This document shows positions 27,271-35,038 of a stretch of 64,000 nucleotides of DNA, piece by piece. Made by a program: the position numbers and the translations under genes. The notes beneath the pieces are model-generated. The model was not told where the DNA came from. It was given only the letters and a program-made list of their open reading frames with translations, and made no database searches. Source of the DNA: Pseudomonas fluorescens (GTDB taxonomy: Bacteria > Pseudomonadota > Gammaproteobacteria > Pseudomonadales > Pseudomonadaceae); the NCBI RefSeq assembly GCF_001708445.1, contig NZ_CP015637.1, forward strand, positions 4,713,001 through 4,777,000, given 5' to 3'. Within the stretch, counting starts at the first letter, position 1, and every line of letters starts with the position of its first letter.

Positions 27271-27762
27271 ATGACCTCTATTTTTCGTGCCGTTTTGGTG
27301 ATTAGCCTCTTAAGCCTTGGCAACGTCGGCACTGTACTGGCGGCGACCCCTGTGCCGGGAGCCGCACCCGCAGTCAGCACCGAGCAGAAGACCCCTGCGA
27401 AAAAGCCGGCACCTGCGAAAAAAACCGCGCAGACCAAGAAGAAAGCGGCCACGACGAAAAAACGTGCGCCGGTCTCGAGCAAGTCCAAGTCGGCTCGCGA
27501 AGTGGCTCAGACCCAATTGCCACCGGCACAGTTGGACTTGTCCTTACCCTCGGACATGGTCAGGCACTTGCAGCCCATTGGCACCATGGCCCAGCCGAGG
27601 AACGTGCCTCTGCTGCCGCCGATGTTTGGCGAAAAGCCATCCGATAACAGTGCGTTCCAGATCAACGGCCGCTTGCTCAGCAATGAGATGAGGCTGCAAC
27701 TGCGCAACGAAGAGCGCCGCGAAGTCGAAGGCGCCGCGCTGGATTTCGAGTTCAAGCAGTAG
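27271..27762 (+). CDS. Secreted/periplasmic Lys-Ala-rich protein, unknown function
   Basis: 163-aa unrecognised protein. A signal peptide (AVLVISLLSLGNVGTVLAA) is followed by a low-complexity basic stretch (about 35-75) with repeated KKPAPAKKTAQTKKK units, resembling histone H1-like tails. A more ordered acidic-to-neutral C-terminal part follows (AFQINGRLLSNEMRLQLRNE). The start at 27271 is chosen because it gives an intact signal peptide. Stands alone after the MocR gene. Confidence 0.7.
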   Translation: MTSIFRAVLVISLLSLGNVGTVLAATPVPGAAPAVSTEQKTPAKKPAPAKKTAQTKKKAATTKKRAPVSSKSKSAREVAQTQLPPAQLDLSLPSDMVRHLQPIGTMAQPRNVPLLPPMFGEKPSDNSAFQINGRLLSNEMRLQLRNEERREVEGAALDFEFKQ

Positions 27763-27923
27763 ACTTTCCGTCAAAGGTGACTTCGTCACTCGACCATCTG
27801 TCGCAGACTGGTCGGTCACTTTTGTTTTCTGCGAAAAACCCCTGTTAGACCATTTTAAAACGGCTGTTTAAGGGCGTAATCTAGCCCGGCCATCCCTATT
27901 GAGTCGTCGAGGACCTGCTGGTC

Positions 27924-28178
27924 ATGAAATGCCGTGAAGGCTGTGGCGCCTGTTGCATCGCCCCCTCCATCAGTTCACCGCTGCCAGGAATGCCCCACGG
28001 CAAACCCGCGGGCGAACGCTGCCTGCACCTGTCGGTCGAACAGCTATGCCTGCTGTTCGGCCGACCGGAGCGGCCGGCGGTGTGCAGTGATTTCAAGGCG
28101 GATATCGAGGTCTGCGGCACCGACCAGGCCGATGCGATCCGGTTGATCGGCTGGTGGGAGCAGATGACGGCGGCTTGA
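27924..28178 (+). CDS. YkgJ-like cysteine cluster protein
   Basis: 84-aa protein of the CxxCxxCC family: CREGCGACCIAP near the N-terminus, then CLHLSVEQLCLLF and AVCSDFKADIEVCG. The cysteines suggest a zinc or iron-sulfur site, and the biochemical role of the family is unknown. A GAGGA ribosome site lies 10 bases before the ATG. Upstream of the START-domain gene. Confidence 0.82.
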   Translation: MKCREGCGACCIAPSISSPLPGMPHGKPAGERCLHLSVEQLCLLFGRPERPAVCSDFKADIEVCGTDQADAIRLIGWWEQMTAA

Positions 28179-28218
28179 TGGGCTTTACTATCGGAACTTC
28201 AACAATAAGGAATACACA

Positions 28219-28824
28219 ATGGGTTCGCTGAAACGAATGGCTGTGTTGTGCGGTTTTACGGTGTTGTTTGCTGCTACTGCTCAAGCTGAGGATTGGCAGG
28301 TCGCCAAGGACGAAGACGGCATCAAGGTGTCGCTGAGCGAAATTGCCGGCTCCAAGTACAAGGCGTATCGCGGTGTGACCGTAGTCAAGGCGCCGGTGGC
28401 CAAGATCGTGGCATTGCAGGAAGACGTGGCTGGCGCCTGCAAATGGATTCATGAGTGCAAATCGCAAAAACTGCTCAAGAAGGAAGGCGACAAGAGCTGG
28501 ACCTATACCCAGTTCAAGGCACCGTTCCCGGTGACCGACCGCGATTCCATTCTGGAAATCACCACCTCCACGGCCGCCGACGGTAGCGTGACCCGCAAGC
28601 TGCTGGAAGTGCCCACCTACCAGCCGGAAGTGAAGGGCTACGTACGCGTCGCCCAGGTGGAAGGCTACTGGAAGCTGGTGCCCAAAAACGCCAATGAAAC
28701 CGAAGTCACCTACCAGGTGCACACCGAGCCAGGCGGCAGCGTGCCTTCGTGGCTGGCCAACAAGTTCGTGGTCGACGCCCCGTTCAACACCTTGAAAGCC
28801 CTCAAGGAACGCGCTGAGCAGTAA
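28219..28824 (+). CDS. START domain-containing periplasmic protein
   Basis: 201-aa protein with a signal peptide (LCGFTVLFAATAQAEDW) and a START/SRPBCC lipid-binding fold: DEDGIKVSLSEIAGSKYKAY, APFPVTDRDSILEIT, EGYWKLVPKNANETEVTYQV, DAPFNTLKALKERAEQ. It likely binds a hydrophobic ligand in the periplasm. Ligand unknown. AAGGAA precedes the ATG. Confidence 0.85.
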   Translation: MGSLKRMAVLCGFTVLFAATAQAEDWQVAKDEDGIKVSLSEIAGSKYKAYRGVTVVKAPVAKIVALQEDVAGACKWIHECKSQKLLKKEGDKSWTYTQFKAPFPVTDRDSILEITTSTAADGSVTRKLLEVPTYQPEVKGYVRVAQVEGYWKLVPKNANETEVTYQVHTEPGGSVPSWLANKFVVDAPFNTLKALKERAEQ

Positions 28825-28927
28825 GCGCAGTTGATCCGGTGCCTCCGACCTTGAGTGGAACGTTTGCCAGGCCCTCAAGGTCCAGATAGAGGTAAGCCCA
28901 CACATGGGTTTTATCGAGGAGGCACCG

Positions 28928-29164
28928 ATGCAAAAGTGGCAGATTACTTTCGTTGATGATCACGGCGTGCAGTCCGTGGAGCAGTTCACCTGCGAACAGA
29001 AGCCCAGCCTCGAAGACGCTGCGCACATGATTCGTAACAAGCTGGTGCCAGTGGCTGCCGAATTGAACCTCAATGACCTGGAAGGTCGTAAACCCGAGCC
29101 CACGGTCAAGATCCTCAAAGACCAGAACAGTATCCAGATCCTCGACATCTCTCCTGCTGTCTGA
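28928..29164 (+). CDS. Small hypothetical protein
   Basis: 78-aa protein, unrecognised, starting MQKWQITFVDDHGVQSVEQF and ending IQILDISPAV. A strong GAGGAGG ribosome site (28916-28922) is 5 bases before this ATG, so it rather than the in-frame ATG at 28904 is the start. Soluble, mixed alpha/beta composition, no motifs noted. It stands between the START protein and rraB. Confidence 0.7.
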   Translation: MQKWQITFVDDHGVQSVEQFTCEQKPSLEDAAHMIRNKLVPVAAELNLNDLEGRKPEPTVKILKDQNSIQILDISPAV

Positions 29165-29288
29165 ACATTTCCTGTATGCCTTTCAAGCGCCTCTGGTGGA
29201 GGTGATAGCTTCGCGCTACTCTGCAAGCGAGATCAGCGAATGAATCGCTAAGGTCTGGTCTTGTCAGCTACATGCTTGTTTTCCAGCG

Positions 29289-29348
29289 GTGATGTCATTG
29301 CCCCAGGTGATGTGATTGCCGTAGCCCCGCGCCAGTAGGGCGCGGGCT
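29289..29348. repeat. Imperfect 18-base tandem repeat followed by a stem-loop
   Basis: GTGATGTCATTGCCCCAG and GTGATGTGATTGCCGTAG are adjacent (29289-29306, 29307-29324). Next is a hairpin CCGCGCC / GGGCGCGG (about 29326-29347). Located in the leader region of rraB, about 50 bases before its start. Function unknown. Confidence 0.45.
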
Positions 29349-29394
29349 TGGGGAAGCACGGAAAGTCTATCCATCGGTCTGAGGAGGACGTTTC

Positions 29395-29736
29395 ATGAGC
29401 ACAGCCTATCAAGAAGACATCAGCACCAACGTTCTGCGCCGTATGAAAGAAGGCGGGTTCGATTTTTCACGGTTCCACCCCATCGAGTTCTACGCCATTT
29501 TCCCGGATGAGGAGCGGGCGCGCAGGGCTGCGGGTGAATTTCGTGGCGAATCGCTGAATGCCCAGGTCAGCGCGCGCGACGATGGTGCCTGGTACTTGGA
29601 ACTGAGCAAGATCATGTTTGCAACCTACGACGGCATAGGAGACTTCGAGCAGGACTTTGAGGCGGTGGTCGAGCCCTTGGGCGGGATCATCGAGGGATGG
29701 GGGGTCAAGCAGGAGGTGCGTGGCTTACCCATGTAA
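29395..29736 (+). CDS. rraB: Ribonuclease E inhibitor RraB-like protein
   Basis: 113-aa protein with the RraB (DUF1260) fold: EDISTNVLRRMKEGGFDFSR, IEFYAIFPDEERARRAAGEF, ARDDGAWYLELSKIMFATYD and EDFEAVVEPLGGIIEGWGVK-like end. In E. coli RraB modulates RNase E, and here the role is by family. GAGGAGG lies 6 bases before the ATG. Followed by a terminator. Confidence 0.85.
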   Translation: MSTAYQEDISTNVLRRMKEGGFDFSRFHPIEFYAIFPDEERARRAAGEFRGESLNAQVSARDDGAWYLELSKIMFATYDGIGDFEQDFEAVVEPLGGIIEGWGVKQEVRGLPM

Positions 29737-29777
29737 ATTTTCATCATGTAGTCAGGTTTTATGAGCAGCGAAGTGTA

Positions 29778-29811
29778 TCGGCTGACCTTTTGGGTCGGCC
29801 GATTTTGTTTG
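29778..29811 (+). terminator. Terminator after rraB
   Basis: TCGGCTGACC, TTTT, GGGTCGGCCGA, then TTTTGTTT: an imperfect stem with one mismatch followed by a T-rich run, 41 bases beyond the rraB stop codon. Confidence 0.75.
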
Positions 29812-29857
29812 GGCGCCAATAAAACTATTCGGAACTTGCGCGTGTTTTTTGGGCACC

Positions 29858-29884
29858 AAAAAAAAGCCACCCGAGCAAGGTGGC
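29858..29884 (-). terminator. Orphan minus-strand terminator
   Basis: On the minus strand GCCACC, seven bases, GGTGGC is followed by eight T. No minus-strand protein gene lies upstream of it: the next gene on that side (30167) is on the plus strand. It therefore points to an unannotated minus-strand transcript. Confidence 0.75.
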
Positions 29885-30100
29885 CTAAAGGGAAGAGCGG
29901 TTCGCTGACGTGGCAGGACGCATCCTGTTCAGCCGATGGGGACGATTATCCGCAGGCTTGGCCGGGCAGTGAAATCAACTCTGGCTATGCTGTTGATAGT
30001 CAAAGCCCGCCTTGTGATGAAGCAATGGGCATGACGCCGGGCGTTCTGCGCACCAGGAAGGTGCGACATGGCGCTTCTATTAATTCAACGGCTTGATTTA
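29858..30100 (-). ncRNA. Candidate minus-strand small RNA
   Basis: Inferred from the orphan terminator at its 3' end and the absence of coding potential. A reading frame in this stretch on the plus strand (29761-30096) is low in quality. The 5' end is unknown, and an AT-rich TTATAAATC element near 30095-30103 on the minus strand could be a -10. Size would be about 150-240 nt. Not matched to a named family from memory. Confidence 0.35.
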
Positions 30101-30166
30101 TAAGTGTTTATGCCGCTGGCACGGGCCTTGCGATGGTTCTTGCGTCCGGGTGACAAGGAGTTCGGC

Positions 30167-31576
30167 ATGATCCGCACTTATTACGACGAAATGTACGATG
30201 GGGCAGGGCAGGTCCGCCCTCACTACCGCGAGTTCGCCCGTTGGTTGGCTGAAACCCCTGCTGAACTGCTGGCGCAGCGCCGGCGCGAAGCCGATTTGCT
30301 GTTTCACCGCGCCGGGATCACGTTCACCCTCTATGGGGACGAGCAGGGGACCGAGCGCCTGATCCCCTTCGACACCATTCCCCGCAGTATTCCCGCCAGT
30401 GAATGGCGGATTGTCGAACGTGGCTGTATTCAACGGGTCAAGGCGCTGAACATGTTTCTCGCCGACCTGTATCACGATCAACGCATCATCAAGGCCGGGA
30501 TTATTCCCGCCGAACAAGTGCTGGCCAACGAGCAATACCAATTGGCCATGCAGGGCCTGGACCTGCATCGCGATCTGTATTCCCACATCTCTGGGGTCGA
30601 CCTCGTACGCGATGGTGACGGCACCTACTACGTGCTTGAAGACAACCTGCGTACACCGAGCGGTGTCAGCTACATGCTCGAAGACCGCAAGATGATGATG
30701 CGCCTGTTCCCTGAACTGTTCGCCGCCCAGCGCATTGCGCCAATCGATCACTACCCCAACTTGCTGCTCGACACCCTGAAAAGCTCCAGCCCCCTGGATA
30801 ACCCCAGTGTGGTGGTACTGACGCCTGGGCGCTTCAACAGCGCATTCTTCGAACATGCTTTCTTAGCCCGGGAAATGGGGGTGGAGCTGGTGGAGGGCGC
30901 CGACCTGTTCGTGCGCGATGACCGCGTGTTCATGCGCACCACCGACGGGCCCAAGGCGGTAGACGTGATCTATCGACGCCTCGATGATGCATTTCTCGAC
31001 CCGCTGGCTTTCAACCCGGACTCCATGCTCGGCGTGCCCGGCCTGCTGGCGGCCTATCGTTCCGGCAATGTGGTGCTGGCGAATGCTATCGGCACCGGGG
31101 TAGCGGATGACAAGTCGGTGTACCCCTTCGTCACCGAGATGATCCGTTTTTACCTGGATGAAGAACCGATCCTGAAGAACGTTCCGACCTTTCAATGCCG
31201 CAAGCCCGACGAACTGTCCCACGTGCTGGCCAACCTGCCGGACCTGGTGGTCAAGGAAACCCAAGGCTCCGGCGGTTACGGCATGCTTGTCGGCCCGGCG
31301 TCCACGGCGGCGGAAATCGAAGCCTTCCGCGCGCGCATCAAGGCCAAGCCCCACGCCTATATCGCGCAACCGACCCTGTGTTTATCCACCTGCCCGACGT
31401 TTGTCGAAAACGGCATTGCGCCGCGCCATATCGACCTGCGCCCCTTCGTGCTCTCCGGCAAGGAGACCCGCGTAGTGCCCGGTGGCCTGACCCGCGTGGC
31501 CCTGCGCGAAGGGTCGCTGGTGGTCAATTCGTCCCAGGGCGGCGGCACCAAAGACACCTGGGTGGTTGAGGACTGA
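30167..31576 (+). CDS. Circularly permuted ATP-grasp type 2 protein (DUF404/DUF407)
   Basis: 469-aa putative peptide/amide ligase. Recognisable blocks are TYYDEMYDGAGQVRPHYREF, GDEQGTERLIPFDTIPRSIP, GDGTYYVLEDNLRTPSGVSY (acidic metal-binding residues), VVKETQGSGGYGMLVG and the Cys-containing ISQPT-like block YIAQPTLCLSTCPT. It begins after AAGGAG at MIRTYYDEM, and an upstream in-frame ATG at 30104 lacks a ribosome site. First gene of a conserved three-gene set with alpha-E and transglutaminase-like proteins. Substrate unknown. Confidence 0.88.
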   Translation: MIRTYYDEMYDGAGQVRPHYREFARWLAETPAELLAQRRREADLLFHRAGITFTLYGDEQGTERLIPFDTIPRSIPASEWRIVERGCIQRVKALNMFLADLYHDQRIIKAGIIPAEQVLANEQYQLAMQGLDLHRDLYSHISGVDLVRDGDGTYYVLEDNLRTPSGVSYMLEDRKMMMRLFPELFAAQRIAPIDHYPNLLLDTLKSSSPLDNPSVVVLTPGRFNSAFFEHAFLAREMGVELVEGADLFVRDDRVFMRTTDGPKAVDVIYRRLDDAFLDPLAFNPDSMLGVPGLLAAYRSGNVVLANAIGTGVADDKSVYPFVTEMIRFYLDEEPILKNVPTFQCRKPDELSHVLANLPDLVVKETQGSGGYGMLVGPASTAAEIEAFRARIKAKPHAYIAQPTLCLSTCPTFVENGIAPRHIDLRPFVLSGKETRVVPGGLTRVALREGSLVVNSSQGGGTKDTWVVED

Positions 31577-31580
31577 TGCC

Positions 31581-32531
31581 ATGTTGAGTAGAACTGCCTC
31601 GGATTTGTACTGGATGTCGCGCTACCTGGAGCGCGCGGAAAACCTCGCGCGCATGCTCGATGTCAGCTATTCGTTGTCGCTGATGCCCCAGGACGGGCGC
31701 GGCGACGGCTTGCATGAGTTGGCCATGCCGTTGTTGATCACCGGCACCTTGGACGATTACCACGAACGCCACGGCGAATTACACGCCGAGCGCCTGTTGC
31801 ACTTCTTTGCCCTGGACGCCGCCAACCCGGCGAGCATCTACAGCTGCCTGGGCGCCGCGCGGGCCAGTGCCCATGCGGTGCGTGGGCGCATTACCGCCGA
31901 CATGTGGGAAAACATCAACGCCACCTGGCTGGATATTCGCGATATCGCCCAGCAGGGCTTGAGCCGTTACGGCATGAGCCGGTTTTGTGAATGGGTCAAG
32001 GAGCGTTCCCATCTGTTCCGGGGCGCGACCTACGGCACCATCATGCGCAACGACGCTTTTCGCTTTATCCGGTTGGGCACCTTTATCGAACGCGCCGACA
32101 ACACCCTGCGCCTGCTGGATGCGCGCTATGAAATGGCCGGCGACCAGGCCGAAGCAGTCACCGATGGCACGGCCCACGCGTACTACCAGTGGAGTGCCTT
32201 GCTGCGCGCATTGTCGTCGTTCGAGGCCTATACCGAGATCTACCGGGACGCCCCCGGCGCGCGCCAAGTGGCGGAGTTGTTGCTGCTGCGCGCCGATGTG
32301 CCGCGTTCACTGCGGGCCTGCAGCGAAGAGATCGACCAGATCCTTGCCAGCCTGCCCGGCCTCAATGGTCGCCCGGCCCAGCGGTTGGCCGCGGAGATGG
32401 ACGCGCGCCTGCGCTTTACCGCCATCGATGAAATCCTCGAGGAAGGCCTGCACGCCTGGCTGACCGACTTTATCCCCTTGGTTCGCCAGTTGGGCGACGC
32501 CATCTACAGTTCTTACCTGGAGGCGGCATGA
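31581..32531 (+). CDS. Alpha-E domain protein (DUF403)
   Basis: 316-aa mostly helical protein starting MLSRTASDLYWMSRYLERAE, with the family motifs ENINATWLDIRDIAQQ and FIRLGTFIERADNTLRLLDA. The family always travels with circularly permuted ATP-grasp and transglutaminase genes, as here. Catalytic activity unknown. It starts 4 bases after the ATP-grasp stop and overlaps the next gene by 4 bases. Confidence 0.88.
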   Translation: MLSRTASDLYWMSRYLERAENLARMLDVSYSLSLMPQDGRGDGLHELAMPLLITGTLDDYHERHGELHAERLLHFFALDAANPASIYSCLGAARASAHAVRGRITADMWENINATWLDIRDIAQQGLSRYGMSRFCEWVKERSHLFRGATYGTIMRNDAFRFIRLGTFIERADNTLRLLDARYEMAGDQAEAVTDGTAHAYYQWSALLRALSSFEAYTEIYRDAPGARQVAELLLLRADVPRSLRACSEEIDQILASLPGLNGRPAQRLAAEMDARLRFTAIDEILEEGLHAWLTDFIPLVRQLGDAIYSSYLEAA

Positions 32532-33331
32532 GACTCTCCATCAGTCACGAAACCACTTACCACTATGACGACCAGGTTCGCGCGAGCATCCAGTACCTGC
32601 GCCTTACGCCCCACGATAGCGAGCGCCAGCACGTACTCAGCTGGCAATTGGAATTGCCACGCCCGGTGCGTGCCCAGGTCGACCCGTTCGGCAATATCCT
32701 GCATGTGCTGACCCTGGACGAACCCCACGATGCCATCATCATTGGCGCCCGTGGCCAGGTGGATATCGACGAACTGCGCGAGGCCGAGCACGAAAGCCAA
32801 TCGGCCTTTCCGTTCCTGCGCAGTACCCGCCTGACCGAACCCGACGACGCCCTGCGCCGCTTTGCCGAACAGCACTGCCACCAGCGTCGCGACCGCACGG
32901 CGCTGATCGACCTGATGCATGCGCTCAACCAGTCGATGGTCTATACGCCGGGCGCCACCGAAGTTGACACCAGCGCCGCCCAGGCCTTCGCGGGCCGGGC
33001 GGGCGTGTGCCAGGATCACACCCACGCGTTCCTGGCCTGCGCACGCAGCCTGGGGATTCCGGCGCGGTATGTGTCGGGGTATCTGTACACCGAAGACAGC
33101 ACCCACCTGGCCAGCCACGCCTGGGCCGAAGCCTGGCTGGATGACGCCTGGTACAGCTTTGACGTGACCAACCAATTGGCCCGCCCCGAACGGCATTTGA
33201 AACTGGCCGTGGGCCTGGACTACCTCGACGCCTGCCCAGTGCGCGGCATGCGCCGTGGCGGTGGGCATGAGCAGATGCATGCCAAGGTGAGCGTGGCGCC
33301 GACGCCGGTGATCTCAGTCCAGCAGCAGTAG
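32528..33331 (+). CDS. Transglutaminase-like cysteine protease/transferase
   Basis: 267-aa protein with an N-terminal beta domain (MRLSISHETTYHYDDQV) and a transglutaminase core. The catalytic triad is visible: Cys161 in GRAGVCQDHTHAFLACARSL, His197 in ASHAWAEAWLDD and Asp212 in WYSFDVTNQ. No signal peptide, so cytoplasmic. The ATGA overlap with the alpha-E gene makes the three-gene operon tightly coupled. Likely cleaves or transfers an amide made by the ATP-grasp partner (inference). Confidence 0.88.
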   Translation: MRLSISHETTYHYDDQVRASIQYLRLTPHDSERQHVLSWQLELPRPVRAQVDPFGNILHVLTLDEPHDAIIIGARGQVDIDELREAEHESQSAFPFLRSTRLTEPDDALRRFAEQHCHQRRDRTALIDLMHALNQSMVYTPGATEVDTSAAQAFAGRAGVCQDHTHAFLACARSLGIPARYVSGYLYTEDSTHLASHAWAEAWLDDAWYSFDVTNQLARPERHLKLAVGLDYLDACPVRGMRRGGGHEQMHAKVSVAPTPVISVQQQ

Positions 33332-33354
33332 TCCGCTTCCACCGGTCTACCTCC

Positions 33355-33580
33355 TGTGGCGAGCAGGTTTGCCGTGGCAAGCAGGCACGTTGTGGCAAGT
33401 GGGCACGTTGTGGCGAGCGGGCTTGCCCCGCGTTGGGCTGCGAAGCAGCCCCAATAAAGCAGAATGCGGTGTATCAGATATGGCCGGGGTGGCTGGTTTT
33501 AGGGCTGCTGCGCAGCCCAACGCGGGGCAAGCCCGCTCGCCACAACAAGCTTGCTTGTCACAGCACATCCGCTGCCACAG
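33355..33580. repeat. Large REPIN (TGTGGCGAGCGGGCTTGCCCCGCG type) with tandem edge units
   Basis: Core arms CGGGCTTGCCCCGCGTTGGG and its complement enclose a ~60-base centre. The left edge has four tandem ~18-base units beginning TGTGGC(G/A)AG, and the right edge has two or three. Copies of the same type occur at 45299 and 49293. Located between the convergent transglutaminase and cytochrome genes. Confidence 0.8.
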
Positions 33581-33594
33581 AGATTAGGGTGGAT

Positions 33595-34401
33595 TCAGGG
33601 TTGTTGCTTGCGCCCGGCCATATGCTTCAAATACCCCACCAGCAACGCCAGCTCGTTATCCGGCAACACACTGACGGCGAACGCTGGCATCTTTGCCTGC
33701 GGCCAGCGCCTCAGGCTCTGCGGGTCGCGGATATAGCGCTTGAGGAAATCGCCGCTGAAATACTCGGTGGGGTTGTAGGGGATATTCAGGTCCGGCCCTA
33801 CCTGCGCATCGCCGCCACCATTGAGGCGGTGACAGGCCAGGCAGTTTTTCTGGAACAGCGCAAAGCCCTGGTTCACCGGGTCATCGGCCGCCAGTTTCGG
33901 GTCGGGTAACAGCGCAGGGAAGCGCTCGGCCACGGTCTTCAATTGCTTGATCGCGGAAACCTGGAACGGCCACTGTTCCGGGCTGATAGGCCCGGCCTGC
34001 GGGTCGGTCCACACCAGGTAAAACGGCCCGGCGCTGGGTTTGCCGTCGGCCAGCGCGGGCCATGGGTGAGCGGGGTCTTCCACCGCGAGCCAGGCGCGGG
34101 CGCCGCTTTTTTGCAACAACGGCGCGGCCGTCAGTTCAGCGGCGAATCCATCAAGGGCAACGGCTTGCAGATGGTTTTCCGGCTTGAGGCCCGGTAGGAG
34201 CGCCGCCAGCGGCACTGCGCGATAGGTCATGTTGCGTTTGTAGGACACGTCATCAACGATCTGCACCGTCTGCGCCTCGGGAAGCTTGAGCAGCTCGGCG
34301 GTCTGCCAGGTCCTGCTGGCGTGGTCCAGTTCAATGGTCAGTTGCGCGGCCGAGGCGGGCAGGGCCAGGAGCAGCGCGAGGAAGGCTAGCGACGGTTTCA
34401 A
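33595..34401 (-). CDS. Periplasmic cytochrome c family protein
   Basis: 268-aa protein with a signal peptide (KPSLAFLALLLALPASAAQ), an N-terminal oxidoreductase-like/molybdopterin-type beta domain of unclear function, and a C-terminal cytochrome c domain with the haem motif CLACH in FALFQKNCLACHRLNGGG and an axial Met probably in AKMPAF. The frame runs to 34560, but a TTG at 34399-34401 gives a clean signal peptide, so the start is tentative. No partner gene is adjacent. Confidence 0.75.
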   Translation of the reverse strand: MKPSLAFLALLLALPASAAQLTIELDHASRTWQTAELLKLPEAQTVQIVDDVSYKRNMTYRAVPLAALLPGLKPENHLQAVALDGFAAELTAAPLLQKSGARAWLAVEDPAHPWPALADGKPSAGPFYLVWTDPQAGPISPEQWPFQVSAIKQLKTVAERFPALLPDPKLAADDPVNQGFALFQKNCLACHRLNGGGDAQVGPDLNIPYNPTEYFSGDFLKRYIRDPQSLRRWPQAKMPAFAVSVLPDNELALLVGYLKHMAGRKQQP

Positions 34402-34552
34402 GAGAGAGGTCCGGACGAAAGGGGGATGGAACCTACGATAGCGCAAATGCGCACGCAAAACGGCAGCTCCTGGCAGGACCGCTATAAGCAATGTCCCGAC
34501 AGGTGCTGCCAAAAACTGCAATCCTGATGTACAGAATGGGGCATGTGATTCG

Positions 34553-34648
34553 TCAGCCAATAACCTTGGTGAGGTTGGGCAGGATCAGAATCAGTGTGGT
34601 GGCGAACAGAATAAGTCCCGCCTGACGTACTTTCGTGTGCTTGAACAT
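34553..34648 (-). CDS. Small single-span membrane protein (31 aa)
   Basis: MFKHTKVRQAGLILFATTLI continuing to LILPNLTKVIG: a basic N-terminus, one ~18-residue hydrophobic helix and a short polar tail. The frame stays open upstream, but the earlier residues are not hydrophobic and no better start exists. AAGGC upstream is a weak ribosome site. Function unknown. Plausible real microprotein, moderate confidence. Confidence 0.5.
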   Translation of the reverse strand: MFKHTKVRQAGLILFATTLILILPNLTKVIG

Positions 34649-35038
34649 GGCTGACTGCCTTTTGTTGTTATTCCTGAGCGTCAAATGCGTGCCGGTGTAG
34701 GTCAGTATCGCAACGTGACGTGTCGCTTTTCTTACAGTTGCTCCAGCAAAACCCGGCAGCAACGTCTTACTGATTGAACCTTAGAGCCCTCGTTCTGCAT
34801 GGCTTAGATCCATTTCATATCAGCTAATCGCAATTACTGATTAAAACGCTATGAGGCCTATCGCCATCTTGGCGCCAATGCCTTGGCTAGACCGCTAAAA
34901 CGATTAATCAGGCGAATCCTGTAGCTCCCTACCGTTCGTCCGAGCGTGGGGGTCAAAACCTATGAGCGCATCCGTCATTGAAACCGTGTCAATCGGGCCT
35001 AAGGTAAGGGCACTACTGCGCAATGGTTCGAGGACGTC
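34649..35038. other. Intergenic region upstream of the thiolase gene
   Basis: 390 bases without a supported gene. It contains the inverted octamers CTGATTAA (34837-34844) and TTAATCAG (34904-34911), and between them a palindrome TTGGCGCCAA (34869-34878). It probably carries the thiolase promoter. No PsrA-type site was seen. Confidence 0.4.

Noticed and set aside
29761..30096. 111-codon plus-strand frame after rraB
   Set aside because: It contains the rraB terminator, has no ribosome site and an atypical composition.
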